The notes beneath the pieces were generated by a model, which was not told the origin of the DNA, made no database searches, and worked only from the letters and a program-made list of their open reading frames with translations. This document shows, piece after piece, positions 7,515-15,624 of a DNA stretch of 20,801 bases. Location of the stretch: assembly GCA_946183625.1 (NCBI GenBank), contig CAMHCL010000012.1, forward strand, positions 1 to 20,801, written 5' to 3'. Every line of letters begins with the position of its first letter. The stretch's first letter is position 1. The position numbers and the translations under genes were made by a program. Origin of the DNA: an uncultured Lachnospiraceae bacterium (GTDB taxonomy: Bacteria > Bacillota > Clostridia > Lachnospirales > Lachnospiraceae).

Positions 7515-9560
7515 ATGGATAGAGTTGATAAAAAGAGAATTCTTTGGATTGATGTTGCAAAAGGAATATGTATGCTGGCAATTATTGCCGGTCACTTTGG
7601 TGTAGAATCAATTAATAGAATCGTTTTTGCATTTCATATCCCTGTTTTCTTTATGCTCAGTGGATATACACTGTCCACAAATACTCCGTTTAATGAACAA
7701 ATAACTAAAAGATTTACGAAACTTATGAAGCCGTACTTTATCACATGTATCTTCATATTCTTTTTTAATGTCTTTAATGATATATATTTTTATCACGACA
7801 ATACTATCCAGACTGCTTCGACAGAATTGTACAGAGTTATCGTAAAAGGATTTTTTGCAAATGGAAGTATATCGGCTTTTGCCGGAATAGATCTTGGTGG
7901 TTTTATAGGAGCTATATGGTTCCTGCCGGCGTTATTCTTTTCAACTCTGATATGCAGATTGTTATTGGACAGGGTGAAAAAGTGGAGTGTTAGATTCATA
8001 ATAGCCATAGCCATTATGTATGCAGCTATAATAACTGCCAGATTTATCTGGCTGCCTTTTAGCGTTCAATCCGGAATGATGGGTGGATTGTTTATGCTTT
8101 TCGGAAAATGGCTTGCTGAAAAGGATATCCTCGATGGGATAAAATGGTACATATATATTATATTTGTATCAGTATGTATTGTTGGCTTTATATTCGGATT
8201 TACTGAGATACACATGGCCAGTGGCGGCATAGATGATTACGTAGTGACTCCTGTAGTTGTTCTTATGGCATCTGTTATTGTCCTTAAACTATGTCAGCTA
8301 TGTGAAAAAATACCTGTAATTGATTGGATTGGAAGAAGCTCACTTTACATACTGTGCGTACACACGATTCAGCTGGATTGCATGGGTGGCTGGTATGCCA
8401 AGCTGTTTGGTAAAATTGGGATATCGGATAAACTGTGGGTTCAGATTCTTATATATATGGTAACAGCAGTTATTTTTGCCGGGATGATACAAGGCTTCAT
8501 TTTTATAATTGTAAAATGTACTGAATCACTTAAAGGAAAATTTACAAAAAGAACTGAAAACAAAGATGAAAAGAATAAAGAAACTATCAGTGTTAGAGAC
8601 GATATAGTAGATATATATAAAGCTTTCCTGATAATTATCATGATTGTTGGACACAGAACTATAGATAAAGGCCTGTGGAATGTGATTTATAGTTTCCATA
8701 TGGTTGCTTTTGTCTTTCTGTCAGGAGTGTTCTTCAAACATAGAGATGGTGGAGCTAAAGAGTTAGGAAGATATATACTCAGAATTATCAGAAAGACACT
8801 GATTCCATACATGGTATTTGCTTTAGGATATATTATTCTTAATTCCGAAAACTTAAAGATGGCAGTAAAAACCGTAATACTTGGAATGAGTTACTCCGAT
8901 AGATTCTTTGCAGATGTGCCATCAATCGGACCAGTATATTTTATCCTAATGTTGATAGTGATCAGAATCATTTATGCTGTAGTAGAACATTTTATTGATA
9001 ATGATGCTGTTATGAGCCTTGCTGTTCTTACAATGTCACTTATGGGTTTGGCTCTGGGAAAGCTGGGCTTTTGGTTGCCATGGAGTATTGACTGTGCATT
9101 CTATGCAATGGCATTCTATCATATGGGATATATATGCAAGAAATATAAAGTTTTCGATTTTCTGAAATCGCATAATTATATTTATTTTGTTCTGTCTTTA
9201 GTATGGGCATTCTATTTATTCAATGGACCTATGGAGCTGGCGATGAGGAAGTATTCGCCATATGGTTTAGTTGCTGTTGGTACCAGCGCAGCTATTCTTG
9301 TAATATATATATGGATTTCACATTTGGATAATAGTTTATCCGGAGTGCTAAAAAAGTCATTGAGTCTTACCGGCCAAAGCACATTATATATATTAATAAT
9401 TCACGTTTTAGTTTCAGGACATATTCATAGTTTAATATGTAAGGTGATTCCTGATAACACAATCTACGACATGATAGCTTTTATTGTGGTACAGCTGATA
9501 CTGGGAATAATAGTGAACGAAATTGTTAAGCTTGTATCTAAAGCTTGTAAGATAAAATAA
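7515..9560 (+). CDS. Tandem double acyltransferase-3 membrane protein
   Basis: This 681-residue polytopic membrane protein consists of two complete acyltransferase-3 units (residues about 8-334 and 361-680) joined by a short charged linker (KFTKRTENKDEKNKE). Each unit repeats the same landmarks: a catalytic-type Gly-His (H27 in IIAGHFG, H380 in MIVGHRT), FHIPVFFMLSGY versus FHMVAFVFLSGV, GAIWFLPALF versus GPVYFILMLI, and SLYILCVHT versus TLYILIIHV. Family members usually have one such unit and O-acylate cell-surface sugars. Here the acceptor is unknown. ATG at 7515 lies 10 bases after AAGGTGA; an upstream TTG at 7509 is possible but too close. The gene begins 17 bases after the peptidase stop. 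Its DNA is noticeably more AT-rich than the neighbours, which may reflect membrane coding or acquisition by transfer. Confidence 0.88.
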   Translation: MDRVDKKRILWIDVAKGICMLAIIAGHFGVESINRIVFAFHIPVFFMLSGYTLSTNTPFNEQITKRFTKLMKPYFITCIFIFFFNVFNDIYFYHDNTIQTASTELYRVIVKGFFANGSISAFAGIDLGGFIGAIWFLPALFFSTLICRLLLDRVKKWSVRFIIAIAIMYAAIITARFIWLPFSVQSGMMGGLFMLFGKWLAEKDILDGIKWYIYIIFVSVCIVGFIFGFTEIHMASGGIDDYVVTPVVVLMASVIVLKLCQLCEKIPVIDWIGRSSLYILCVHTIQLDCMGGWYAKLFGKIGISDKLWVQILIYMVTAVIFAGMIQGFIFIIVKCTESLKGKFTKRTENKDEKNKETISVRDDIVDIYKAFLIIIMIVGHRTIDKGLWNVIYSFHMVAFVFLSGVFFKHRDGGAKELGRYILRIIRKTLIPYMVFALGYIILNSENLKMAVKTVILGMSYSDRFFADVPSIGPVYFILMLIVIRIIYAVVEHFIDNDAVMSLAVLTMSLMGLALGKLGFWLPWSIDCAFYAMAFYHMGYICKKYKVFDFLKSHNYIYFVLSLVWAFYLFNGPMELAMRKYSPYGLVAVGTSAAILVIYIWISHLDNSLSGVLKKSLSLTGQSTLYILIIHVLVSGHIHSLICKVIPDNTIYDMIAFIVVQLILGIIVNEIVKLVSKACKIK

Positions 9561-9586
9561 AAAGTATTATTTAGGGGTAAAATGTA

Positions 9587-11248
9587 ATGAAAGAAGTAAA
9601 TAAGAATCCGATTCTGGAGAACAAGATATACCTGTATCTGACAGAGTTTTTTGCAGGTATGTCGGTTATGGCAGTTGAGCTCGGCGCTAGCCGCCTGCTG
9701 GCTCCATATTTCAGTTCATCCCAGATAGTCTGGACTATCATAATAGGAACCATAATGATAGCAATGGCCCTCGGAAATATCATGGGCGGAAGATGGGCTG
9801 ACAAGAATCCGAATCCGGATAAGTTGTATGGCAGGATCATAATCGCAGCCATATGGATTGCGCTTATTCCTGTGGTGGGAAAGTACATCGTAATCGGAAT
9901 ATCTGCACTTCTTGTATTTACCGTCAGTACTAACTTCCTTGTGATAGCTGCCTTCGCGGCTTGTATGATCATCTTTGTGTTCCCACTTTTCCTGCTGGGA
10001 ACAGTTACACCATCACTTGTAAAATATACTGTCGACAGTCTTGATGATAGTGGCAAGGTCGTAGGATATCTGAATGCTTCGAATACAATTGGAAGCATCA
10101 TCGGTACATTTGTACCAACCTTCATAAGCATTCCAGCGGTCGGAACGAGCATCACGTTTCTGATCTTTGCCGGAATTCTTATGCTGCTTGCGATCATCTA
10201 CTTTGTATATGGAAAGACTCGTTCCGTAAAAGCCATAGTGGGAGCGATAATATTTCTCATCGCATGTATCTTCGGCCACGGCGATTCCTTTGCATTCTGG
10301 GAGAAGGATCTGACCTACGAAGGTGAATCAATCTATAACTACCTTCAGGTTTATGAAGACGATAATAAAGTAGTTCTTTCTACAAATGTACTTTTTGGCG
10401 TTCAGTCTGTATACCGCAAGGAGAAGACTCTGACCGGTATGTATTATGATTATGCAATGGTAGCTCCTTATATGGCTGGGATAAAAGAGAAGGACGAGGT
10501 GAAAATCTTGGTCCTGGGAATGGGAACAGGAACCTATGCGACTCAGTGCAACAGATATTTTGATAATGTTACTGTAGAGGGAGTTGAGATAGATCAGAAG
10601 ATAACTGACCTTGCCCATGAATACTTTGAGCTTCCTGAAGAGGTTAAGGTTACGACCTATGACGGAAGGGCGTATCTTGAAGCACTGAAAGCAGAAAAGA
10701 AGAATACAACATATGATATCTCCGCTGACCAGGCGGCTAACTTAAAATATGACGTCATCATGGTGGATGCATATCAGGATATAACCATACCATTCCAGAT
10801 GTCTTCAGTTGAATTCTTTGACCTGGTTAAAAGCCAGCTGAAGGAAGACGGAGTTATGGTTGTAAACATGAATATGAAAACCGATACAGAAGGTGGTATA
10901 AATGATTACCTTTCAGATACCATATCTTCAGTATTTGATACAGTCTACACAGTTGACGTTCAGAACAATACCAACAGAGAACTCTTTGCCTCCAACAATC
11001 CTGACATGATAAACAGGATGACAAAGGGTATTGAGAAGGAGACTGATGAAGATTTGAAAAATATGATGGATAAAGTAGAAAACAGCCTCGTAAAATACGA
11101 GGCTGGGGATCTTATCCTTACAGATGATAAAGCTCCGGTGGAGCTCCTTAGTATGAAAGCGATTGATGCGCTCATCAAAGACGAAGTGGACCACTACAAA
11201 GAGGTGTACAAGGAAGAGGGCATCAAGGGAGTGCTGGAAGACTTCTAA
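9587..11248 (+). CDS. Membrane-bound spermidine synthase-like protein (fused MFS/spermidine synthase type)
   Basis: The N-terminal 230 residues of this 553-residue protein are highly hydrophobic, with about seven or eight membrane segments, starting with the family motif FFAGMSVMAVELGASRLLAPYF (residues 21-42, first 20 being the core). A soluble domain of the spermidine-synthase fold follows: ILVLGMGTGTYATQ (307-320) is the nucleotide/SAM-type binding loop, GVEIDQKI the acidic ribose-binding segment, and YDVIMVDAYQD (388-398) the position of the catalytic Asp. The canonical GGGDG loop is GMGTG here, so decarboxylated SAM or polyamine specificity is uncertain; a methyltransferase role is possible. 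AGGGG lies about 9 bases upstream of the ATG, 26 bases after the previous gene, so cotranscription is likely. Confidence 0.85.
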   Translation: MKEVNKNPILENKIYLYLTEFFAGMSVMAVELGASRLLAPYFSSSQIVWTIIIGTIMIAMALGNIMGGRWADKNPNPDKLYGRIIIAAIWIALIPVVGKYIVIGISALLVFTVSTNFLVIAAFAACMIIFVFPLFLLGTVTPSLVKYTVDSLDDSGKVVGYLNASNTIGSIIGTFVPTFISIPAVGTSITFLIFAGILMLLAIIYFVYGKTRSVKAIVGAIIFLIACIFGHGDSFAFWEKDLTYEGESIYNYLQVYEDDNKVVLSTNVLFGVQSVYRKEKTLTGMYYDYAMVAPYMAGIKEKDEVKILVLGMGTGTYATQCNRYFDNVTVEGVEIDQKITDLAHEYFELPEEVKVTTYDGRAYLEALKAEKKNTTYDISADQAANLKYDVIMVDAYQDITIPFQMSSVEFFDLVKSQLKEDGVMVVNMNMKTDTEGGINDYLSDTISSVFDTVYTVDVQNNTNRELFASNNPDMINRMTKGIEKETDEDLKNMMDKVENSLVKYEAGDLILTDDKAPVELLSMKAIDALIKDEVDHYKEVYKEEGIKGVLEDF

Positions 11249-11250
11249 AC

Positions 11251-11298
11251 AAGCCGTGCCTGTCTCCCGCGGGACATGTATTCATACCGGACGGCACT
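11251..11298. other. GC-rich imperfect palindromes between convergent genes
   Basis: In the 51-base gap between two converging genes, TGTCTCCCGCGGGACA (11261-11276) can fold into a 6-bp hairpin around a CCGC loop. Flanking segments GCCGTGCC (11253-11260) and GGACGGCAC (11289-11297) can pair with each other over about five bases. No T-run follows on either strand, so it is not a classical terminator, though it may slow or end transcription of both genes. Confidence 0.35.
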
Positions 11299-11299
11299 A

Positions 11300-12970
11300 T
11301 TACGAACTCTTCGCGAGTTTCATCTGTGCCTTCATCTCGTACATTCGCTCATCTGCAACTCGAAGTATTTTGTTTTGTTCATCCTTGGTTGGGTCATAGA
11401 CCTCATAACCGTATGCAATGCTGAGTTCAATCGGTGGTTTTTTCTCCTGGTTGAACTCGGCAATCATGTCTGACAGTCTTGTCAGGCATTTTTTAAAGCT
11501 TTCTTCGGTCGGTTTATATTCAGATATTACGAAGAATTCATCACCGCCGATCCTATAGCATTTCTCCTTATTCTGGAAGGATCTGCAGATGTAGTCTGCA
11601 ATGCTCACAATGTATGTATCTCCCATTTCGTGGCCATATTCATCATTTACATTTTTCAGATTGTTCAGATCCAGCATAACGAAGGTGTAGCTCTCTGTAC
11701 CTTTTTCAATCTCCTGAAGGGTTCTGTTAAATGCTTTACGGTTGAACATATTTGTGAGTTCATCCTGGTAAGCCATCTGTTCCATTGCTTCTGCATATTG
11801 CCCGCGCTTACTCATCTCTGTAATGCTTACGAATTCATAAATTCCACACACCAGAATGAATATGTACAGTGCAGAGGTTGATATGGAGAAGGTGATGTAA
11901 TTATGCATGTTGTTGAAGTACATGATTACATCATATATTGATACGATCATTGCCAGTGCAAAAAATACAATAACGATTTTAGCCAGGACATTTGACAATG
12001 TCTTCTTAACGATTCCTCTGATCAGGTAGTATATAAATGTCAGTATTCCAAGAACTATGAGTATATGTGTCAGGAATAGGAGCTGGTGATAATCTCTGAA
12101 GCCTATGCAGGTTGAAATTATTGAAAAGATGATCTTGGTCAGAGCCAGTAAGCCAAAACCGATAGACAGCTTGGATTCCTTATTGCCTGTTATGTAAGCA
12201 GCGAAAATAACTCCAGGATAGGTCATCAGATCCAGAGCCATATAGTTGGCAAAATGTACTGCAACGGGTGCACCGGTTAGCAGAGCATCAGCCTGGGTTC
12301 CTGTTGCAATCCACAGAGCAGCTGCAGTGGAGAAAGCACCAAAGCTAACTATTTCATATCTTTTATCGCCGAAGTTTCGTCCGAACAGACCAATTAAAGC
12401 AAGGAGGACTCCAAATACGATTGTAATGACACATGCCAGCAGTTCAATAATTGAATCCTGAATCTCGCCTACTATGAAATGATTACTGGAATCAAGATGC
12501 ATGTCCTTGATATATCCTGGTTTTCCAGGATACAGATTATCTATAACGATCCTAACATCACCATCGTGGGTAATTACAGGCATAGTAACAGAATGGGAAT
12601 AAACACCATAGGATTTTCCCATATATTTCGGAGCCTTAGGATGAAAATCATAGATCATTTCACCATCAAGAAATATCGAGAAATGTATGTTTTTAGAATG
12701 AAAGCATAGAGACTTTGTGTTGATGATATCGCCATCTATACGCTTATGGATCGTAACATGTTCTTCTGTAATCAGATTATCAAAATCTGCAAGTGATCCG
12801 CTCTCATATGTCCATGTTTCATCGTACGGCATGGCGTTGCCGCCGGAATATGAGTCGTTGAGATTCCATAATGTGACACCTATGAGGATAACGGCACTGA
12901 TAAAAACCAGAATACAGAAAAATATACGGGAGTCTCTAAAGGCTCTTTTATCATTGTCATAATGCTTCAT
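11300..12970 (-). CDS. Diguanylate cyclase with ectodomain, 7TM-type sensor region and GGDEF
   Basis: The 556-residue protein makes the second messenger c-di-GMP from two GTP. A membrane segment at about 16-34 leads to an extracytoplasmic region of about 135 residues rich in beta strands, then roughly seven membrane segments between 172 and 385, resembling the 7TMR-DISM sensor layout. A short linker with MEQMAYQDELTNMFNRKAF begins the GGDEF domain. The catalytic motif is intact (YRIGGDEFF, 475-479) and VMLDLNNLKNVNDEYGH is the usual metal- and GTP-binding stretch. The inhibitory RxxD site normally five residues before GGDEF is absent (QNKE there), so feedback control by product is unlikely. 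Start 12970 is fixed by AGGGAGG six bases upstream, with a strong promoter just before it. The signal sensed is unknown. Confidence 0.93.
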   Translation of the reverse strand: MKHYDNDKRAFRDSRIFFCILVFISAVILIGVTLWNLNDSYSGGNAMPYDETWTYESGSLADFDNLITEEHVTIHKRIDGDIINTKSLCFHSKNIHFSIFLDGEMIYDFHPKAPKYMGKSYGVYSHSVTMPVITHDGDVRIVIDNLYPGKPGYIKDMHLDSSNHFIVGEIQDSIIELLACVITIVFGVLLALIGLFGRNFGDKRYEIVSFGAFSTAAALWIATGTQADALLTGAPVAVHFANYMALDLMTYPGVIFAAYITGNKESKLSIGFGLLALTKIIFSIISTCIGFRDYHQLLFLTHILIVLGILTFIYYLIRGIVKKTLSNVLAKIVIVFFALAMIVSIYDVIMYFNNMHNYITFSISTSALYIFILVCGIYEFVSITEMSKRGQYAEAMEQMAYQDELTNMFNRKAFNRTLQEIEKGTESYTFVMLDLNNLKNVNDEYGHEMGDTYIVSIADYICRSFQNKEKCYRIGGDEFFVISEYKPTEESFKKCLTRLSDMIAEFNQEKKPPIELSIAYGYEVYDPTKDEQNKILRVADERMYEMKAQMKLAKSS

Positions 12971-12992
12971 AGCATACCTCCCTGTACGTTTC

Positions 12993-13021
12993 ATTATAAT
13001 CATTTCGTCACCTTATATCAA
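12993..13021 (-). promoter_or_regulatory. Strong promoter of the diguanylate cyclase gene
   Basis: On the - strand TTGATA (13016-13021), 17 bases, then a perfect TATAAT (12993-12998). Transcription should begin near 12986, giving a leader of only about 15 bases that holds the ribosome binding site AGGGAGG. Confidence 0.82.
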
Positions 13022-13104
13022 GAAAATTGGTAGACGGTACATTTCACTTTTTTATTGCTGATTTGTGATTTTTTATCTACTTTTTGCGACTGGTGTAGAA
13101 TGGA

Positions 13105-13134
13105 TTGCACATATTAAAGTGGAAATGATATAAT
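13105..13134 (+). promoter_or_regulatory. Promoter of the araB-araD-regulator operon
   Basis: TTGCAC (13105-13110), an 18-base spacer, then a perfect TATAAT (13129-13134) with an extended -10 TG at 13126-13127. Transcription would start near 13141, leaving a long leader of about 180 bases before araB. The gene-free span 12971-13319 thus holds two divergent promoters and this leader; between the promoters (13022-13104) lies only an AT-rich, T-run-containing stretch in which no site is recognised. Confidence 0.75.
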
Positions 13135-13194
13135 ACTTCATAAGTTTGTTGACCTACCATATGTATTTCGTTGCCGATAGTAAATATTATATTG

Positions 13195-13285
13195 TAGGGA
13201 TTAAGTCTGATTTTTCAATCGGGGTATTTGTGCCTCGTCTTTATGATGTTCAGAATTATCGAATCATGTAGTTTCTGGATCCCTA
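13195..13285 (+). ncRNA. Potentially structured 5' leader of araB
   Basis: TAGGGAT (13195-13201) is exactly complementary to ATCCCTA (13279-13285). Between them, three small hairpins can form: CTGAT/ATCGG, the partly competing GGGG/CCTC, and ATGA..TTC/GAA..TCAT (13243-13267). This would give a multibranched fold ending about 20 bases before the ribosome binding site of araB. I do not recognise a known riboswitch, and no terminator-type T-run follows. Such pairing could arise by chance; the call rests on the closing stem. Confidence 0.3.
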
Positions 13286-13319
13286 TTCAAGAGTTGTGAG
13301 TACAAAGGAGAATATGTAC

Positions 13320-14909
13320 ATGATGAAAGATATTATAGAATCAGGAAAAACGGCATTAGGAATAGAATTTGGTTCTACAAGGATCAAAGCGGTCCTGGTA
13401 GATTACAAGGGTACTCCACTAGCCCAGGGTGGTTTTGGTTGGGAGAACCAGTATGTGGATGGAATATGGACTTATAGTCTTGATATGATATGGAAGGGTC
13501 TGCAGAGCGCATATGCAGAGCTTCTTGAAAATGTAAAGAATGAATATGGCGTGGTCATTACCAAGGTTGGCGCTATAGGCTTTAGTGCCATGATGCACGG
13601 TTACATGCCATTTAATAAGGAGGGTGAGCTCCTGGTTCCATTCAGGACATGGAGAAATACCATTACTGAGGAGGCTGCTTCCAAGCTTACAGGTGAATTT
13701 GGATTTAACATTCCACAGCGTTGGAGCATAGCGCATCTCTATCAGGCAATCTTGAATGGTGAAGAACATGTAAAGGATATAGATTTCTTTACTACTCTTG
13801 CTGGATACATCCACTGGCAGCTGACTGGAGAGAAGGTGCTTGGTGTTGGTGATGCCTCCGGAATGTTCCCAATAGACAGCACAACCAGAGATTACAATAA
13901 GGAATACATGGCTAAGTTTGATAAGCTGATGGATTCCTATGATTTCGGCTGGAATCTGGAAGGAATCCTGCCTAAGGTGATCGTAGCTGGTGATGCTGCA
14001 GGAACTCTTACAGAGGAGGGCGCTGCAAAACTGGATGTCAGCGGTAATCTCCAGGCGGGAATTCCACTTTGCCCACCGGAAGGTGATGCGGGAACAGGAA
14101 TGGTTGCCACAAACAGTGTAAAGGTTCGTACGGGAAATGTATCGGCAGGTACTTCTATATTCGCAATGGTAGTTCTGGAACATGCACTAGAGGGCTGTCA
14201 TGAAGAGATTGATGTGGTAACTACACCGGTTGGTGATGATGTTGCAATGGTTCACTGCAACAACTGTACTTCAGACATAAATGCGTGGGCGAATATCTTC
14301 AGAGAATATTCGGAAGCAATCGGTGCTCCGGTCGATACAGATAAGCTTTATACCACCCTGTTTAGTGCTGCATTGGGCGGTGATCCAGATTGTGGTGGAC
14401 TTGCAGGATTTAACTATTTCTCAGGCGAGCCGGTTACTGGTCTTGCAGAAGGAAGACCGGTATTTGTCAGAAATGTAAATGCTAACTTTACATTTGCCAA
14501 CTTCATGCGTTTTAATCTGTTCTCAGCAGTTAGCACCCTTAAGTACGGTCTGGATATACTTTTTAAAGAAGAGAAGGTGGAGGTTGATAAGCTCTATGGT
14601 CACGGCGGCTTCTTTAAAACGAAAGAGGTCGGACAGAGAATCATGTCAGCTGCTACAGGCGGACCTGTAACTGTTATGGAGACTGCCGGTGAAGGCGGTG
14701 CATGGGGAATGGCTGTTCTGGCACTTTATATGCTGGATGGTAAAGAGCAGTCGCTTTCTGACTACTTAAGTGATACAATATTTGATGGACAGGAAGGCGA
14801 GACTATCACAGCTACTCAGGAAGAGATAGATGGATTCGACAGATTTATGGAAGTCTTTAAGGCGACACTGCCAATCGAGCAGGCTGCAGTTGATACATTG
14901 AAAGGATAG
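13320..14909 (+). CDS. araB: FGGY-family sugar kinase, probably L-ribulokinase
   Basis: The 529-residue cytoplasmic kinase begins with the sugar-kinase phosphate loop ALGIEFGSTRIKAVLVD (residues 11-27) and shows the FGGY-family features IGFSAMMHGYMPF, a TLAGYIHWQLTGE segment, GTGMVATNSVKVRTGNVSAG for ATP binding, and GHGGFFKT with ETAGEGGAWG near the C-terminus. The length suits AraB-type ribulokinases more than typical xylulokinases of about 490-500 residues. Ribulokinase converts L-ribulose to L-ribulose 5-phosphate, the substrate of the enzyme encoded 4 bases downstream, which is the main reason for the name. A role as xylulokinase cannot be ruled out. ATG 13320 is chosen since AAAGGAG ends 9 bases before it; the in-frame GTG at 13296 lies upstream of that site. 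No araA isomerase is in the window. Confidence 0.82.
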   Translation: MMKDIIESGKTALGIEFGSTRIKAVLVDYKGTPLAQGGFGWENQYVDGIWTYSLDMIWKGLQSAYAELLENVKNEYGVVITKVGAIGFSAMMHGYMPFNKEGELLVPFRTWRNTITEEAASKLTGEFGFNIPQRWSIAHLYQAILNGEEHVKDIDFFTTLAGYIHWQLTGEKVLGVGDASGMFPIDSTTRDYNKEYMAKFDKLMDSYDFGWNLEGILPKVIVAGDAAGTLTEEGAAKLDVSGNLQAGIPLCPPEGDAGTGMVATNSVKVRTGNVSAGTSIFAMVVLEHALEGCHEEIDVVTTPVGDDVAMVHCNNCTSDINAWANIFREYSEAIGAPVDTDKLYTTLFSAALGGDPDCGGLAGFNYFSGEPVTGLAEGRPVFVRNVNANFTFANFMRFNLFSAVSTLKYGLDILFKEEKVEVDKLYGHGGFFKTKEVGQRIMSAATGGPVTVMETAGEGGAWGMAVLALYMLDGKEQSLSDYLSDTIFDGQEGETITATQEEIDGFDRFMEVFKATLPIEQAAVDTLKG

Positions 14910-14913
14910 TAAA

Positions 14914-15609
14914 ATGTTAGAAGAATTAAAAGTTAAGGTTTATGAAGCAAATATGGAGCTTCCTAAGAGAGGCCTTGTAACATATACATGGGGAAATGTG
15001 AGTGCCATCGACAGAGAGGCAGGACTCTTCGTAATCAAGCCAAGCGGAGTTGATTATGAGACAATGAGCCCTGATGATATGGTAGTTATGGATCTGGATG
15101 GCAACAGAGTTGAAGGAAAGTATAAGCCTTCTTCAGATACTCCAACACACCTGGAGCTCTACAAGGCTTTTGAGGAAATAGGTGGAGTTGTTCATACACA
15201 TTCACCTGAGGCTACATCATGGGCACAGGCTGGCAGAAGTATTCCACTTTATGGTACAACTCATGCAGACTATTTCTATGGTGAGATACCATGTGCCAGA
15301 GGGCTTACACCTGAAGAGATAGATGAAGCATATGAAACAAATACAGGTCTTGTGATAATCGAGACATTTAAGGAAAGAGGCCTTAATCCTGTATATACAC
15401 CAGGAGTTCTGTGTGTGAATCACGGACCTTTCACCTGGGGCAAGGATGCGGCCGAGGCCGTACATAATGCAGTAGTTCTTGAAGAGGTTGCCAAGATGGC
15501 GCTTAAGACAGAGCTGATCAATCCGGATGTGAAGCCGGCACCAGACTGCATAAGAGATAAGCATTTCTTTAGAAAGCATGGCGAGAATGCTTACTACGGT
15601 CAGAACTAA
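14914..15609 (+). CDS. araD: L-ribulose-5-phosphate 4-epimerase
   Basis: The 231-residue enzyme turns L-ribulose 5-phosphate into D-xylulose 5-phosphate, linking arabinose breakdown to the pentose phosphate pathway. It belongs to the class II aldolase/epimerase family. Zinc ligands known from the Escherichia coli enzyme are present one position earlier: His94 and His96 in VVHTHSPEAT and His170 in LCVNHGPF. The acid/base residues also match: Asp75 in SSDTPTHLE, Asp119 in GTTHADYF and Tyr228 near the C-terminus (NAYYGQN). The length is nearly identical to the E. coli protein. AAAGGA within the end of araB lies 8 bases from the ATG, so the two genes form a tight operon. Confidence 0.95.
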   Translation: MLEELKVKVYEANMELPKRGLVTYTWGNVSAIDREAGLFVIKPSGVDYETMSPDDMVVMDLDGNRVEGKYKPSSDTPTHLELYKAFEEIGGVVHTHSPEATSWAQAGRSIPLYGTTHADYFYGEIPCARGLTPEEIDEAYETNTGLVIIETFKERGLNPVYTPGVLCVNHGPFTWGKDAAEAVHNAVVLEEVAKMALKTELINPDVKPAPDCIRDKHFFRKHGENAYYGQN

Positions 15610-15624
15610 TATGAGGTTTTATTA

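Noticed and set aside
9571..10197. 208-codon open frame on the - strand
   Set aside because: It lies wholly opposite the hydrophobic N-terminal domain of the spermidine-synthase-like gene, has no ribosome binding site and no family features; it is an antisense shadow.
11261..11276. GC-rich hairpin as intrinsic terminator for the convergent genes
   Set aside because: It has only a 6-bp stem and no T-run on either strand, so I list it as an unexplained palindrome.
13300..13319. GTACAAA and TATGTAC around the araB ribosome binding site, resembling AraR operator halves
   Set aside because: AraR operators have the halves facing the other way and closer together (ATTTGTACGTACAAAT); here the order is reversed and the match includes the ribosome binding site itself.
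13419..14183. 254-codon open frame on the - strand inside araB
   Set aside because: The + strand frame is a well conserved FGGY kinase; the opposite frame is rich in Cys, His and Ser with no motif and lacks a start signal.
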